From assembly GCA_964036045.1 (NCBI GenBank), contig OZ038384.1, positions 21,381,000-21,444,999 on the forward strand: a stretch of DNA of 64,000 nt, written 5' to 3'. Shown here in pieces: positions 31,347-41,038 of this stretch; position 1 is the stretch's first letter; every line of letters starts with the position of its first letter. The translations under genes and the position numbers were made by a program. Origin of the DNA: Eutreptiella sp. 'Long Island Sound 2002' (lineage: Eukaryota; Euglenozoa; Euglenophyceae; Eutreptiales; Eutreptiaceae). The notes beneath the pieces are model-generated. The model saw nothing but the letters and a program-made list of their open reading frames with translations. It did no database searches and was not told the DNA's origin.

Positions 31347-32142
31347 GAGTAAGAAAAAGTGCTTTTCCATTGCTTTGAGGCATACTCTAGTTGTATTAGA
31401 GATGCACTGAGCATCCATGCATTTTTATAATAGTATTGGTCCAACCAAAACTGGTGATAACACATTTTGACCTATGGAACCAAACACCCAATCAGGATAT
31501 GGAGTGGACCCCTTAATCCCCTTTCAATGTGAAGTAAAACATCTTTTCCTGAGTTAACTGAGAACTGACATATCCAAGGCAGAGCCTATGAAATTATCTA
31601 TGTTTTTCCATGAATACTTATCTGCCCTAGTGGTATGCACCCTAGGGGGCTAGGCACCTCTTTTTGAGAGGTCCTGGGGTAGATTCCTGGTCAGCCTAGG
31701 TAAGTAGGAAGATCCCATGTGACATGGCAGTGACCTCATCGCCACATGCCCTGCCACCTCAGCACATATGAGACCCAAAACAAAGAGTGCACATTTCCTG
31801 AGATGGCACTATGGAGAGAGAGTGACCATGGGGCAGTTTTCTAACTCTTTTCCAAAACATTTCAGCTATCTTTGTGAATATGCATTCATTTGTGACCTGA
31901 GTTGCAGTTTCTGTGAATATCCAATCATCTTTCACTGTTTACACTGCAGCCCTTCAAGCTTTGATCCTGATTCTCTTCTCCGTGCATACTTCTGGCTTGG
32001 GCTATCCTGGATTGACTTGGATTTACTGTATTTCAACAAACAAAATCTTTTCATCTCCCAAAACAAGCAGCAGGACACCCTACAGCAACAGCAAGCAGCA
32101 GGAGAAGCAAAAACACAGTGCTGAAACCACTATAAACTTTTC
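31347..32142 (+). repeat. Element C 5' LTR
   Basis: Matches 59104-59899 along its full length, from GAGTAA to AAACTTTTC. At 31621-31698 it holds a tRNA-like stretch whose B-box is altered (GGGTAGATTCC). Confidence 0.85.
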
Positions 32143-32154
32143 TGGTAGCAGAGG
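32143..32154 (+). other. Element C primer-binding site
   Basis: TGGTAGCAGAGG follows the LTR directly. It differs by one base from the usual initiator-tRNA-Met type (TGGTATCAGAG). Element E has the identical 12-mer at 63046-63057. Confidence 0.68.
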
Positions 32155-32242
32155 CAGCCTGTCTCTGTGCACCGGCAGCGACCCCGCGCCGTACAACCAG
32201 TGCTCCAAGTACAGGCAAATATAAGCAGAAGGGCGGACTAAG

Positions 32243-33298
32243 ATGGATCCAAGAAAGGAGGACGCCGACGTGAAGACAGCCCCAGCGCCTGAGGCACCGG
32301 CAAGGCCAGCACCTGGCGCTGTACCTTCGGCGGAGCCCTTACATGGGCCAGTGGATGCGGCTGAGGACCCCCTGGATGGGCTTCAGACGGCCTTCGGGGC
32401 CCTGTCTGTCGAAGAAGTGGTCTCTCAGCCTCAGCCTGTGAAGAGGAAGAGAGAGAACGAGAGCGAGAAGGATGCTGAAGGAGAAGCAGACGAAGGAGAG
32501 GAACAAGGGCAAGACCTGACGAATGACCCTACCTTCGAAGGCGCATCAAGCGCTTCTGGCCTCCACGCATCACCCTCTCCTTTAACCACCACACTCCCAG
32601 CCGCTGCAACATCCACTTCCACAACCAACCCGCCTATGGCAGAGGGCACAGGCTTTACTGGCATGCCTCCCTACCCCGCCTATGGTATGGGCCCACCTAC
32701 CACTGCGCTCCATGAGGCAACTACTGCCAGTGAGCCGGTGGCTTCCAGCTCTGTGCCGCGATGGTATGCGGCTGACTATCCCCATCCACTACACGCTACT
32801 GGAACCTATGTGGATGTTCCTGGGTATGCTCCTGGGTATGCACCTGGGTATGCACCCTTGAGTGGGTTGAGGAGAGGACCTGAATCTCTTGGTCGCAGGA
32901 GTAGAGGATCGGGAAGATCCTCCAACAGGTCCCTGACGCGGTCGGCGATCAACGAGGTGCTCCGAGGAGCCACTTCAAAAATCGTGGGCGACCTCACTCA
33001 AGAGATCCGTGAGAAGCTGGAGCCCCTGATGGTCCCGCCCCAAGCGTCACCTATCTTGGTGGGAATGTCACCCCACCGAGTACAGGCTAACCACCTGGCT
33101 GCAGGGTTGACAAATACCCTTGGGAGCCTGAGGAGCCGACCGATGCCGACTCCTGCAGCTGTATCGAGAAGTCCCTTCGTGCCGAGAACTGGCCCAGCCG
33201 CCCTACAGCCACGTGACGAACTCGATGAGGGCCGAGCTGGACCGGCTGGGGCTGACAGCATTAAGGGCTATGGTGGACGTAGAGCCTTATGGCTCTAG
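32243..33298 (+). CDS. Element C gag, N-terminal part
   Basis: ATG at 32243, 100 bases after the 5' LTR, opens 351 codons. The protein is Pro/Ala-rich at first, then acidic and basic (KRKRENESEKDAEGEADE), and contains three copies of PGYAP from a 15-bp tandem repeat (about 32816-32860). A Ser/Arg stretch and a helix (NEVLRGATSKIVGDLTQEIREKLEPL) follow. The end overlaps the next gag frame by 86 bases. That frame is open and sensible upstream of the overlap (QPPYSHVTNSMRAEL), so the two were one Gag joined by a frameshift, either programmed or a mutation. No membrane segment is seen. Confidence 0.65.
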   Translation: MDPRKEDADVKTAPAPEAPARPAPGAVPSAEPLHGPVDAAEDPLDGLQTAFGALSVEEVVSQPQPVKRKRENESEKDAEGEADEGEEQGQDLTNDPTFEGASSASGLHASPSPLTTTLPAAATSTSTTNPPMAEGTGFTGMPPYPAYGMGPPTTALHEATTASEPVASSSVPRWYAADYPHPLHATGTYVDVPGYAPGYAPGYAPLSGLRRGPESLGRRSRGSGRSSNRSLTRSAINEVLRGATSKIVGDLTQEIREKLEPLMVPPQASPILVGMSPHRVQANHLAAGLTNTLGSLRSRPMPTPAAVSRSPFVPRTGPAALQPRDELDEGRAGPAGADSIKGYGGRRALWL

Positions 33299-34742
33299 TG
33301 ATCTTGGCGGAGACCCCTCCGATGACGAGCCGCCGTCGATGGATTCTTCTTCGCCCTCAGATGACGATGACCCTGAGGACCCCGAGGACCCCAAGGGTAA
33401 GAAGAAGAAGAAGAAGAAGAAGAAGACCCGACGCCCTGAAGGACGCAGGACTCAGGAGGCGAAGGCTATTGCCACCTCCAGGATCGTGGTCAACCTGCCT
33501 GAGTTCACAGGCAAGGACCTCAGCGAGTTCGCTGAGAACTTTGGCCGGTTCCTACGACTGACCAACCAAACCCACGCTAGTGGGCGAGTGAAGTGCGATC
33601 TGCTCCTGCAGTGCTGCAAGACCAAGTACCTGGAGAAGCAGGTCAGGCAGATCGTGACTAACTCCTCCACCTTTGCCGATGTGTTGGTTGCCCTGGAGAG
33701 GCAGTACCCGACCTACGAACCCGACCACTCCATCAGGGCCGAGATCCAGAACCTGCCCGTGCTGCCCAACAACCCCAAACCTGGCAGGGTCTCCGAGCTG
33801 TTGGCTGACCTGGATCACTGGGCTGGACGACTGACGCCCGGTTCCTACAGCAGCGACGACCTGCTGTTCTGGTTGGTGGCCAAGCTCCCCCGAGAGCTAT
33901 GGGACGAGTGCCGTTTGACGGCTGAGCGCAAGGCTAGATCCCTCCGCTACGAGGATCTATGCGTGCTGCTCCTGGAGATGGCGCTGGAGAAGGAGAGCGA
34001 CCAGCACTTGAACAACTACCGTCCTGGTGGTGGAGGTTCTGGAGGCAAAGGGTACCAAGGGTGCCGACCTGGGCAGGGGACTACCCCCAAACACGCCCAC
34101 GCCCGTCTCATGGAGAACGTGAAGGAGCTATTCTGGTGTGATGCCAGAGACGAGCAGGGCCACCTGCAGCACGCCTCTGACTGCGAGCAGCGAGACTGCT
34201 TCGTAGTCCAGGGGAAGCAGCAGGAGAAGAACACCGGCGCTAAAGCGAAGCTGCCGGATCATTACCGGTGCACCATCACGTGTGCATTCTGCGGTAAGCG
34301 GAAGCACTACGAGGATGAGTGCTACCATAAGGGACGCCAATCGGCGAAGCTTAAAGGGGAGGATCCTGGCAAAGGCTCAAGCAAAGGTGGAGGCAAAGGC
34401 AAAGGCAACGACTCCGGCAAGGGCAAGTCGAAAGGACGTGGTCAAGGACAAGACAAAGGTCAAGGTGGACGAGGAGGAGGCGCTAACCGCCAGCCCGACA
34501 ACAAGAACAAGGACAAAAACGGAGGCAACCCCAACCCTAATCCAGGGGGGAACTCCGAGCCCTCTGGAGGGCAGTCTGGACCTACCACACGCTCACAAAC
34601 ACAGGCCCAGCAAGAACAAGGAGCCAAGCGTGAGCATGAAGGTGGTGATGACGGCAACGCTAAGAAGAGGAGCCGTTTCATGAGGATGGCCCGCAAATTG
34701 CGGAACAAGGGGTTCGAGGTGACCTGTCCTGCGGAGTTCTGA
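33213..34742 (+). CDS. Element C gag, capsid and zinc knuckle
   Basis: About 500 residues. After an acidic patch and a run of nine Lys (GAA/AAG microsatellite at about 33404-33424) comes the capsid-like region: LPEFTGKDLSEFAENFGRFLRL, then LLADLDHWAGRL and LLFWLVAKLPRELWDECR. This is the usual retrotransposon Gag pattern. Next come a Gly-rich hinge, a Cys/His patch (WCDARDEQGHLQHASDCEQRDC region, 34135-34200), a CX2CX4HX4C knuckle at 34281-34322 and a Gly/Lys-rich tail suited to RNA binding. The true frame continues upstream of the first Met at 33225, since it is the second half of one Gag. Confidence 0.82.
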   Translation: MTNSMRAELDRLGLTALRAMVDVEPYGSSDLGGDPSDDEPPSMDSSSPSDDDDPEDPEDPKGKKKKKKKKKTRRPEGRRTQEAKAIATSRIVVNLPEFTGKDLSEFAENFGRFLRLTNQTHASGRVKCDLLLQCCKTKYLEKQVRQIVTNSSTFADVLVALERQYPTYEPDHSIRAEIQNLPVLPNNPKPGRVSELLADLDHWAGRLTPGSYSSDDLLFWLVAKLPRELWDECRLTAERKARSLRYEDLCVLLLEMALEKESDQHLNNYRPGGGGSGGKGYQGCRPGQGTTPKHAHARLMENVKELFWCDARDEQGHLQHASDCEQRDCFVVQGKQQEKNTGAKAKLPDHYRCTITCAFCGKRKHYEDECYHKGRQSAKLKGEDPGKGSSKGGGKGKGNDSGKGKSKGRGQGQDKGQGGRGGGANRQPDNKNKDKNGGNPNPNPGGNSEPSGGQSGPTTRSQTQAQQEQGAKREHEGGDDGNAKKRSRFMRMARKLRNKGFEVTCPAEF

Positions 34743-34772
34743 CGGGGACGCTCTGGTGGCACCCAGGACCTG

Positions 34773-35705
34773 GTGTTTTGGGTACGTATCCGACTAGGGG
34801 GACGCGAATACCTGGGGGTACTGGATACTGGCGCCACAATATCCATAGTGGCTAAGAAAATTTTACCTTGTGGGAGCCTGAAGAACACCATGACCACCGC
34901 TGCTATACGTATGGGGGATGGACATGTGGAGCAAAGCTGCGGGGACTGTGAAGTGGAGGTACCTATGGCCTCCCGGACTATAGCCCATCGGTTCTATGTG
35001 ATGGACACTGAGGCCTTCGACTTTGTACTGGGGACTGACTTCTTCGTACAGCACTCCCAGATAAGATCCCTGACGCTGCAAGCGCCCTACCCCCTCTACG
35101 TGGACCACGGCAGTGGCAGAGAGTCTGTGCCACTGGAGCAGTCGGAACATACCTCGAGTTACCTGAGACTATCGAAGGAGGAGCCCTCGAACATGATGGC
35201 GGCCTCCAAAACTGAGGACTATCAACTATTGGGGGAAGTCCTAGACCAAGGTCTGAAGGAGTTGGGTTACTCTCGAGAAGACCTAAGTGTGGAGCTGTTC
35301 GCGAGCGACAAGCAGCATGTACTGGACCTATACTGCAGCAAGGGGAAGAACTGCAGCTACAAATTTTACCGGCCCTCTTTCGGGATGGCCTACGGGAACC
35401 CCAGAACTAGTGAACTGGGGAAGGTGCTGACCAAGGTGGCCTTGGAACGTTCCCGTATGGTCCTGTGTTCCCCCGATTGGGGAGCCCATGGGGGCAACGA
35501 GTACTGGCGAAACCTCCTGGACAGGCTGACTATCAGCTCTGTTCGTTTGCCTGATGAGGCCATCTACGTGCCTCTGGGACGTAAGACGCCTATTGGGAAG
35601 CCCAGATGGGGGAGTATGCTTAGCGTGGTGGACGGAGGTCTTATCTGCATTCCCTGGGAGGATCTGGACCCGACTCTGGTGCAGGCTATACAACGAGGAA
35701 AGTGA
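34773..35705 (+). CDS. Element C protease and Dam-like domain
   Basis: The aspartic protease has its active site at VLDTGATISIV (residues about 16-26) and the second half at FDFVLGTDFF. The Dam-like domain follows (residues about 165-290): SVELFAS, YKFYRPSFGMAYGNPRTSELGKVL, then SRMVLCSPDWG and YWRNLLDRLT. Here the tetrapeptide region reads NPRT, nearest to the NPPx of phage-type Dam enzymes among the four elements in this window, and the rest of the domain is well kept. The domain may bind or modify DNA, which is not shown. The frame ends at TGA and the linker continues in another frame. Confidence 0.75.
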   Translation: MFWVRIRLGGREYLGVLDTGATISIVAKKILPCGSLKNTMTTAAIRMGDGHVEQSCGDCEVEVPMASRTIAHRFYVMDTEAFDFVLGTDFFVQHSQIRSLTLQAPYPLYVDHGSGRESVPLEQSEHTSSYLRLSKEEPSNMMAASKTEDYQLLGEVLDQGLKELGYSREDLSVELFASDKQHVLDLYCSKGKNCSYKFYRPSFGMAYGNPRTSELGKVLTKVALERSRMVLCSPDWGAHGGNEYWRNLLDRLTISSVRLPDEAIYVPLGRKTPIGKPRWGSMLSVVDGGLICIPWEDLDPTLVQAIQRGK

Positions 35706-36378
35706 CGGACTCGCCTTGGGTGACTTGAAGGATCGCCTACGACCTCAAGATGCTGTTGAAACTACACCCGGAGGAGATGAGTACGTCGTGACTGACACCA
35801 ACGCCCCCAACTCTCCCTGTCATGTACCTGTTCCTGATGGAGTCTCTGAGTGTGGACTATCTGAGCTACCTAGCCCTATCTACTCGGAAGACGAAACTGA
35901 GCACGACGCCTTCTTCGTGCAGACCTGTGTGGAGGAAGTGGAGAACGCCGAGTACGTCGCCCCACTGAAACCCCTACTCTCCATGAGGGTGGAAGACCCC
36001 GTGGACGAGGAGCTGGACCCACGATCCAGGCTCAGGGAGTATGTGGATTCCAAGAGGAAGTTGGTTGCGAAAAAGCTATGCTACGCGAAGCCTACCCGCA
36101 GCTCATGGCCACTGAAGCAAGGACGTATGGGAGACCTATCCAAATTCAAGGAGGACCTCGAACAGAAGATCACCACCTGGCAAAGGGAGGTGGATGTCAA
36201 GCTCATGAAGAGCGTGTGGGGCGCCCATGTGAGGACCCCAGAGGAGGACGACCTCTCGGAGGAATGTGTATGTGAACCCCCTCGAGCGTGCCTATGTTGC
36301 CATCGTCCATCGGAGATAATTGAACAAGACCTTCTGTATGCCTACCAAGGGCTGAAGGACTCTACCACGGGCGAATAG
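35554..36378 (+). pseudogene. Element C linker between Dam-like domain and RT
   Basis: The meaningful part starts at about 35700 (DGLALGDLKDRLRPQD). It is acidic (DVSECGLSELPSPIYSEDET type), then has basic helical stretches (LREYVDSKRKLVAKKL) and a CVCEPPRACLCC cluster of five Cys near the end. TAG ends it at 36376-36378 and the RT frame follows four bases later. I recognise no domain; linkers of similar character occur in D and E. Confidence 0.5.
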
Positions 36379-36381
36379 TCG

Positions 36382-37611
36382 GTGGAGGACCACCTCCCGA
36401 CATCTATTACTCAGGGGGCAAGCAACTTACACTCTGACGAGGACATGGCGGACAACATCAAGGTATTGGACCCGCGGGTACAGAAGCTTATAAGGACCTA
36501 TCTGGAGGTGTTCGGAGAACTACCCCCTCCAGCCTCATGTGACAAGCTGGTACAGATGGACCTCAACCTGAAACCCGAGTTCGTGGGTCACAAGATCCGG
36601 AGGAGACCCTATCCAGCTCCTAAAGAGCAGGCCGACGAGATTGAGCGACAGATACAAGAATGTATCGACGCTGGCCTAGTCGTGGAGTACAAGGACGGGG
36701 ACTGCCCCTACACTGCAGCCCCTGTTTCCTGGTGGCTAAACCTGGGTCTACAGCCAAAGGGCTGGTAGTGGACTACGGAGAGCTGAACAAGAAGACGTTG
36801 AACCACTCCGGGTCCATTCCCAATATGGAGTCTACCCTGGAGAAGATAGCCTCCTGCCGCTACAAGACCAAGATGGACAAGCGAAGAGGATTCTGGCAAG
36901 TGGACCTGACGCCCAACGCACAGGAACTACTGGCCTTCATTACCCCTCAGGGGAGGGTATTCAAGTGGAAGGTCATGCCGTTTGGCGTGGCTAACGCACC
37001 CGCTCTATTCCAAGAGCTGATGAACAAGATCTTGTCCATCCTACGAAGGAGACCTAAGGTGCAGGAGCTCATATCCCGTGGTGCCCAGATGGAGGCTCAC
37101 ATCGACGATGTATGCCTCGGGACCAATACCCAGGAGGATCACCTAATCCTCTTGGGCAAGTTCTTTGCGGTCTGCCAGGAGAACCACACACGACTCAAGC
37201 TGGAGAAGTGTGAGTTCATGCAGGAGACCATGCAGTACCTGGGGTTTGACGTTGGCTATGGGTGGTGGACCCCAGCGGCCTCTAAGTCCAAACCCCTGAT
37301 GGATGCCAAGGTACGACACGAAGACCCCAAGAAAGGACTTCATGATGTACGCAGTTTCATTGGGGCGTGCAACTTCTATCGCCGCCACATCAAGAACTTC
37401 ACCTACACCAGCGCCGTTCTGACAGACTTGATCAAGAAGAGTACTACTTGGCGCTGGGGCCCACAAGGGCAACAAGCGTTTGACGAGCTCAAAGACAAGG
37501 TAGCCAACTCTAAGTGCTTGGGCGTGCCTAGGGCACAAGGGGAGATTATCCTGGTGACCGACGCCAGCAATCTGGGCGGTGGTGGAACGTTGTTCCAATG
37601 GCAAGCACTAG
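36382..37611 (+). pseudogene. Element C reverse transcriptase, frame-shifted and cut by element D
   Basis: The first frame (to 36768) has the RT N-terminus (KIRRRPYPAPKEQADEIERQ, CIDAGLVVEY). A shift near 36730 leads to the second frame with FLVAKPGSTAKGLVVDYGELN, KTKMDKRRGFWQVDL (first catalytic Asp), VMPFGVANAPALFQELM and AHIDDVCLG, the xxDD site. The thumb has MQYLGFDVGYGWW and GACNFYRRHIKNF. RNase H starts with LVTDASNLGGGG, and the frame is cut at 37611 by the LTR of element D. The RNase H frame resumes in register at 54825 beyond D. Confidence 0.88.
37608..37611. other. Target duplication CTAG, left side of element D
   Basis: CTAG directly precedes the LTR start TGAAGCGG. The same four bases follow the other LTR at 54821-54824. 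Confidence 0.85.
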
Positions 37612-40600
37612 TGAAGCGGTACCCAGAACCCCATGGCTAGGGCAGGGCATACTACCGGTCTCCGGTCCACTAACCCTATGCACCCTATGTACGGAAGGGA
37701 AGACTGGTCTCCGGTCCACTAACCCCACGTACGGAAGGCGCCCGTTGACGCCCGGTGCGAGCCCGGCGGGAGCGTGTTCCGTGCCGTAAAGCCCCGCATC
37801 GGCAACCGATGCACCGCCAGCGGAGATTTGTGTATCAGAACATCAGGAATCAACAGGGTTTTATTTTCATATTGTTTCCGTCAATTTTTACGCTTCCGTT
37901 CTGATACTCACTGTTTTGACTCCTGGCGGTTGGATCGCGACTTTACCGTAACCGCCAGTTTAACTGTTCCTAATGGAAATTGTAACGCTATCCGTGACGA
38001 AGGCTCTAAAGTCTTCAGGAATTGCGTTGATGCATCCGCAATTTTCACATTCTACACTCGCAACCTTAACCTGAATTTTTCAGGATGTCGAAATCGGATT
38101 TTCGACTTCGACATCCCCGCACTTGATTTGACCTCTTTTGAGTGGACCTACGTGCTTCCCTATGCACGAATGAACTTTCCTTTTATCCTGCCCTCCATTT
38201 GTCTTAAAGATATGGGCAAAACAAAGTTGATTCGTGAGGCCACTTGTGAAGGTCATATCTCGTGTTGCTTGCGAGGAATGGCAATAAGGAAACGTGGGAT
38301 GTATTCACAATACTCCCGACGTAATTTAGGAAGCATCATATGCTTTGCGTCTCCACACGTGCGCGCTAGTGTAATGGATCATGGTCAAGAGGGTAGAGTT
38401 TGCGTTGTAACTCTATGGCCATGATATTGCGTGCGTTAAGATAACTTTCGAGTGTAGCGCGCGAGTGTTGGTGTTGCATAGGAACTCTCCTTGAGTTCCT
38501 ATGAGCGATTGACACAAAGCTATGCCCTTGGAGGGGCATGACATATCGTGGGGGGAGCTACCTTTTTGGGCAATATGGAGTATGTGCCTTGTGTCGTGTT
38601 GCGTGCCCATTTGGCGGGTTCATCGCTCCAAGCCAAACCCGCAAATGGACTTCATATTGTGCAAGCCACTCCTCCATACTCCCTACGATCAATTGCAAGT
38701 CTAACCTTCGTGAAGGGAAGCTTGTGTGGCGATCCCGAAGCGATGCGTTGGGAGCAAGGTGTGTGTTTTGCAATTATCCATAATTTCATGTGCCCACTTG
38801 GGAAGTAGCGCTCGTAACCTTTCAAGGCGCCTCAAGTGGAGCACATATGTGGAATCGAAGGTCATTAGTGTCAAGTCATTGTGTTTAGAAGGATTAGTTG
38901 ATTGCACGATCCAAGCAAAAGATATTATAATATAATTGTGCGCCTTTCAAGGCACCTTTGTGTGTCTTTGTGCCAATTTTGCCGTTTTTGGCCCGTCATG
39001 ATGTCAAGTGGCGACCTTGTATCTCAACATTGCGCTCAATTGACATCATGACCCAAGTATGTTATGATGGTACACACTTCGGTGCCCAACATATCTTGGA
39101 CCCGGCGAATAACTCCTCTTGGGCTTGGCATACCGTGGCCGCCATGTCGGCGATTTGGGACTATCCCAAATCATGGGCTCACTTGGCGACCCTGCCATTC
39201 CCAAAACCGGAGGAGTTGAGCGACGCCCAAAGGATATGTTGGGCACACATGACTTGATACCAATCCTATGGCACACTCCGGTCCAAGTCGGGCATGTGCC
39301 TCATTTGCCCCAACCATGAGTGTGCGCATTTTTGGTCATTTTGAGCAATTTTCCACATTTGCTGCCCGCCGTCCCCCATCTTCTAACCTTCGTGCACGCC
39401 GGACGCATGGACCAATGGACCATATATGACATGGGTGATATGGACATTGGTCCCCATGGTTCACACACCACGTGGGCGAAGCGGAGCAACCTTCGTTAAG
39501 GCGCTAGCCCAAAGTAGGTGTGGGCAATTTTGCCATTTTGGCATTTATGGACCAAATTGGGATCGTCACCACGCCAAGTGGCATGGAGATCTATGAGAGC
39601 CAAGGGCATGGGAGTCTCTGTTAAAACTGCAGGTCGATCGCGTATGGAATGGTGGATATGATCTCTAAGCCGGCGTCGAGATATACTATTGGGAGCACCC
39701 CGAATTTTGGCTCATTTCGAGCAGCCAAAATGACCCCATTTTGGGACCCCAATTTCCCCCTTCCGTGTGGTCAGTTGGCGGCCCCATTTCTCTATGCCCA
39801 CAGGGAGCCCGGACCCAATCTTAAGTTGTACACTCCTAGGTCCTGCCTCCTACCCTGTGAGCCATTGGCCTTACCTTGGCCGGGCGAGCCACGCGTGGAA
39901 ATGACGCCAATTTTGGTGATTTTGGCATCATGACCCCACTTGACTCATCCGTGTTGCCCTGATGCCGGGACCTCAGAGGGAACCAGGTTGGGTGAGGGCT
40001 CCAAACAGTTCGTACTCGAAGGGCATAGGGTCAGTTGCCTCGTCCCTACCTCTGGCGGGTCCAGACGAGGGTTCAATTTTGGAGTTTTTCAAGCTAATAT
40101 CAGTTTGGGCTGAAACAGCCCATTTTCAGCTACCAACTCCTGAGGGATAATGGCGGGCCCATTTCTCTGGGGCAGAGTGGAGTTGGGACCTGTCGTAGAG
40201 GGAGCATAGGGAACGACTGTCGGTTTGCCTTGGAATCCCTTGGTTCTCAAGAACTCGCCTGTGGCTGGGCGGGACACCCCCCCTATTGGCAGGGTTTCAG
40301 GGTCCGGACTGAGCAGGGCATGGGTTGTGTTTGAGCCCCCGCCCCCACCAGCCACTGGGTGGGTCGGACCTGGCAATGGGATACGAGTTAGGACTGAGTG
40401 TCTATTGTCCTGTGATGCCCTTACCCCAGTCCAGTCTTAACCCCATGTGTACATATCCTGATGTGTTGCTGTACATACTTTCGTTCCCTTGTTGCAGAGT
40501 GGCAAGGGTCCTGAAACGCTTTGTCACATGACACGAGCGTATTGATGCCCTTGTGAGCGTAGTGCTTTGCCTGCCTGCTCACCTGTGCGTGTCACCGCAG

Positions 40601-40634
40601 CGTCCCGTGGCCGGCCCCCCACGGGAACGCGTCA
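37612..40634 (+). repeat. Element D 5' LTR
   Basis: About 3 kb, unusually long. Near its start a block of about 50 bp is imperfectly duplicated (CCGGTCCACTAACCC at about 37663 and 37711). It holds two perfect hairpins: 38477-38503 (11-bp stem, 5-nt loop) and 38995-39052 (13-bp stem, 32-nt loop). A frame of 216 codons at 37774-38424 is also open in the other LTR (52003-52599) and partly matched in the LTR of E. It may be chance, as it shows no recognisable domain. Confidence 0.9.
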
Positions 40635-41038
40635 AAAGCGTTTCACCGCCGCGGGGTTACCCAACCCTCGCGTGCCACTCAGGGCCACCAACCCCGAGCA
40701 GCGCGGCGCAGCTGGCAGCTCGCAGCGCAGCGCAGCGGCTCGCAGCGCAGCGCAGCGGCTCGCAGCGTCACCCAGCGACAGCGCCGAGTTCGTCACGGAG
40801 CCAGCAGCGCCGTCCAGAGCATCGCCCTGACCACGCCGCGACCGTGAATGAGGTACACAGACCAGACCCATCGGCCGACCAGCAAGGCCGCGTCAACCAC
40901 CTCCACAACCACCGGCTGACCAGCACCAGCCGCACTTCCAATCCAGTGCTGCAGCACCCGCCTCAACAACCACCACCAGTTCGTTGAGTGGAACGAGTGC
41001 ATACCAAGGACCTCAAGACCAACTACGCCCCCGGTGCC
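40635..41038 (+). other. Element D leader with short tandem repeats
   Basis: No gene. GCAGCGCAGCGCAGCGG-type units repeat at about 40718-40765. The bases after the LTR (AAAGCGTTTCACCGCC) do not look like the usual TGG-starting primer site. Element F has a weakly similar start (AAAGAATTCTGCCGACGC). Confidence 0.6.
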
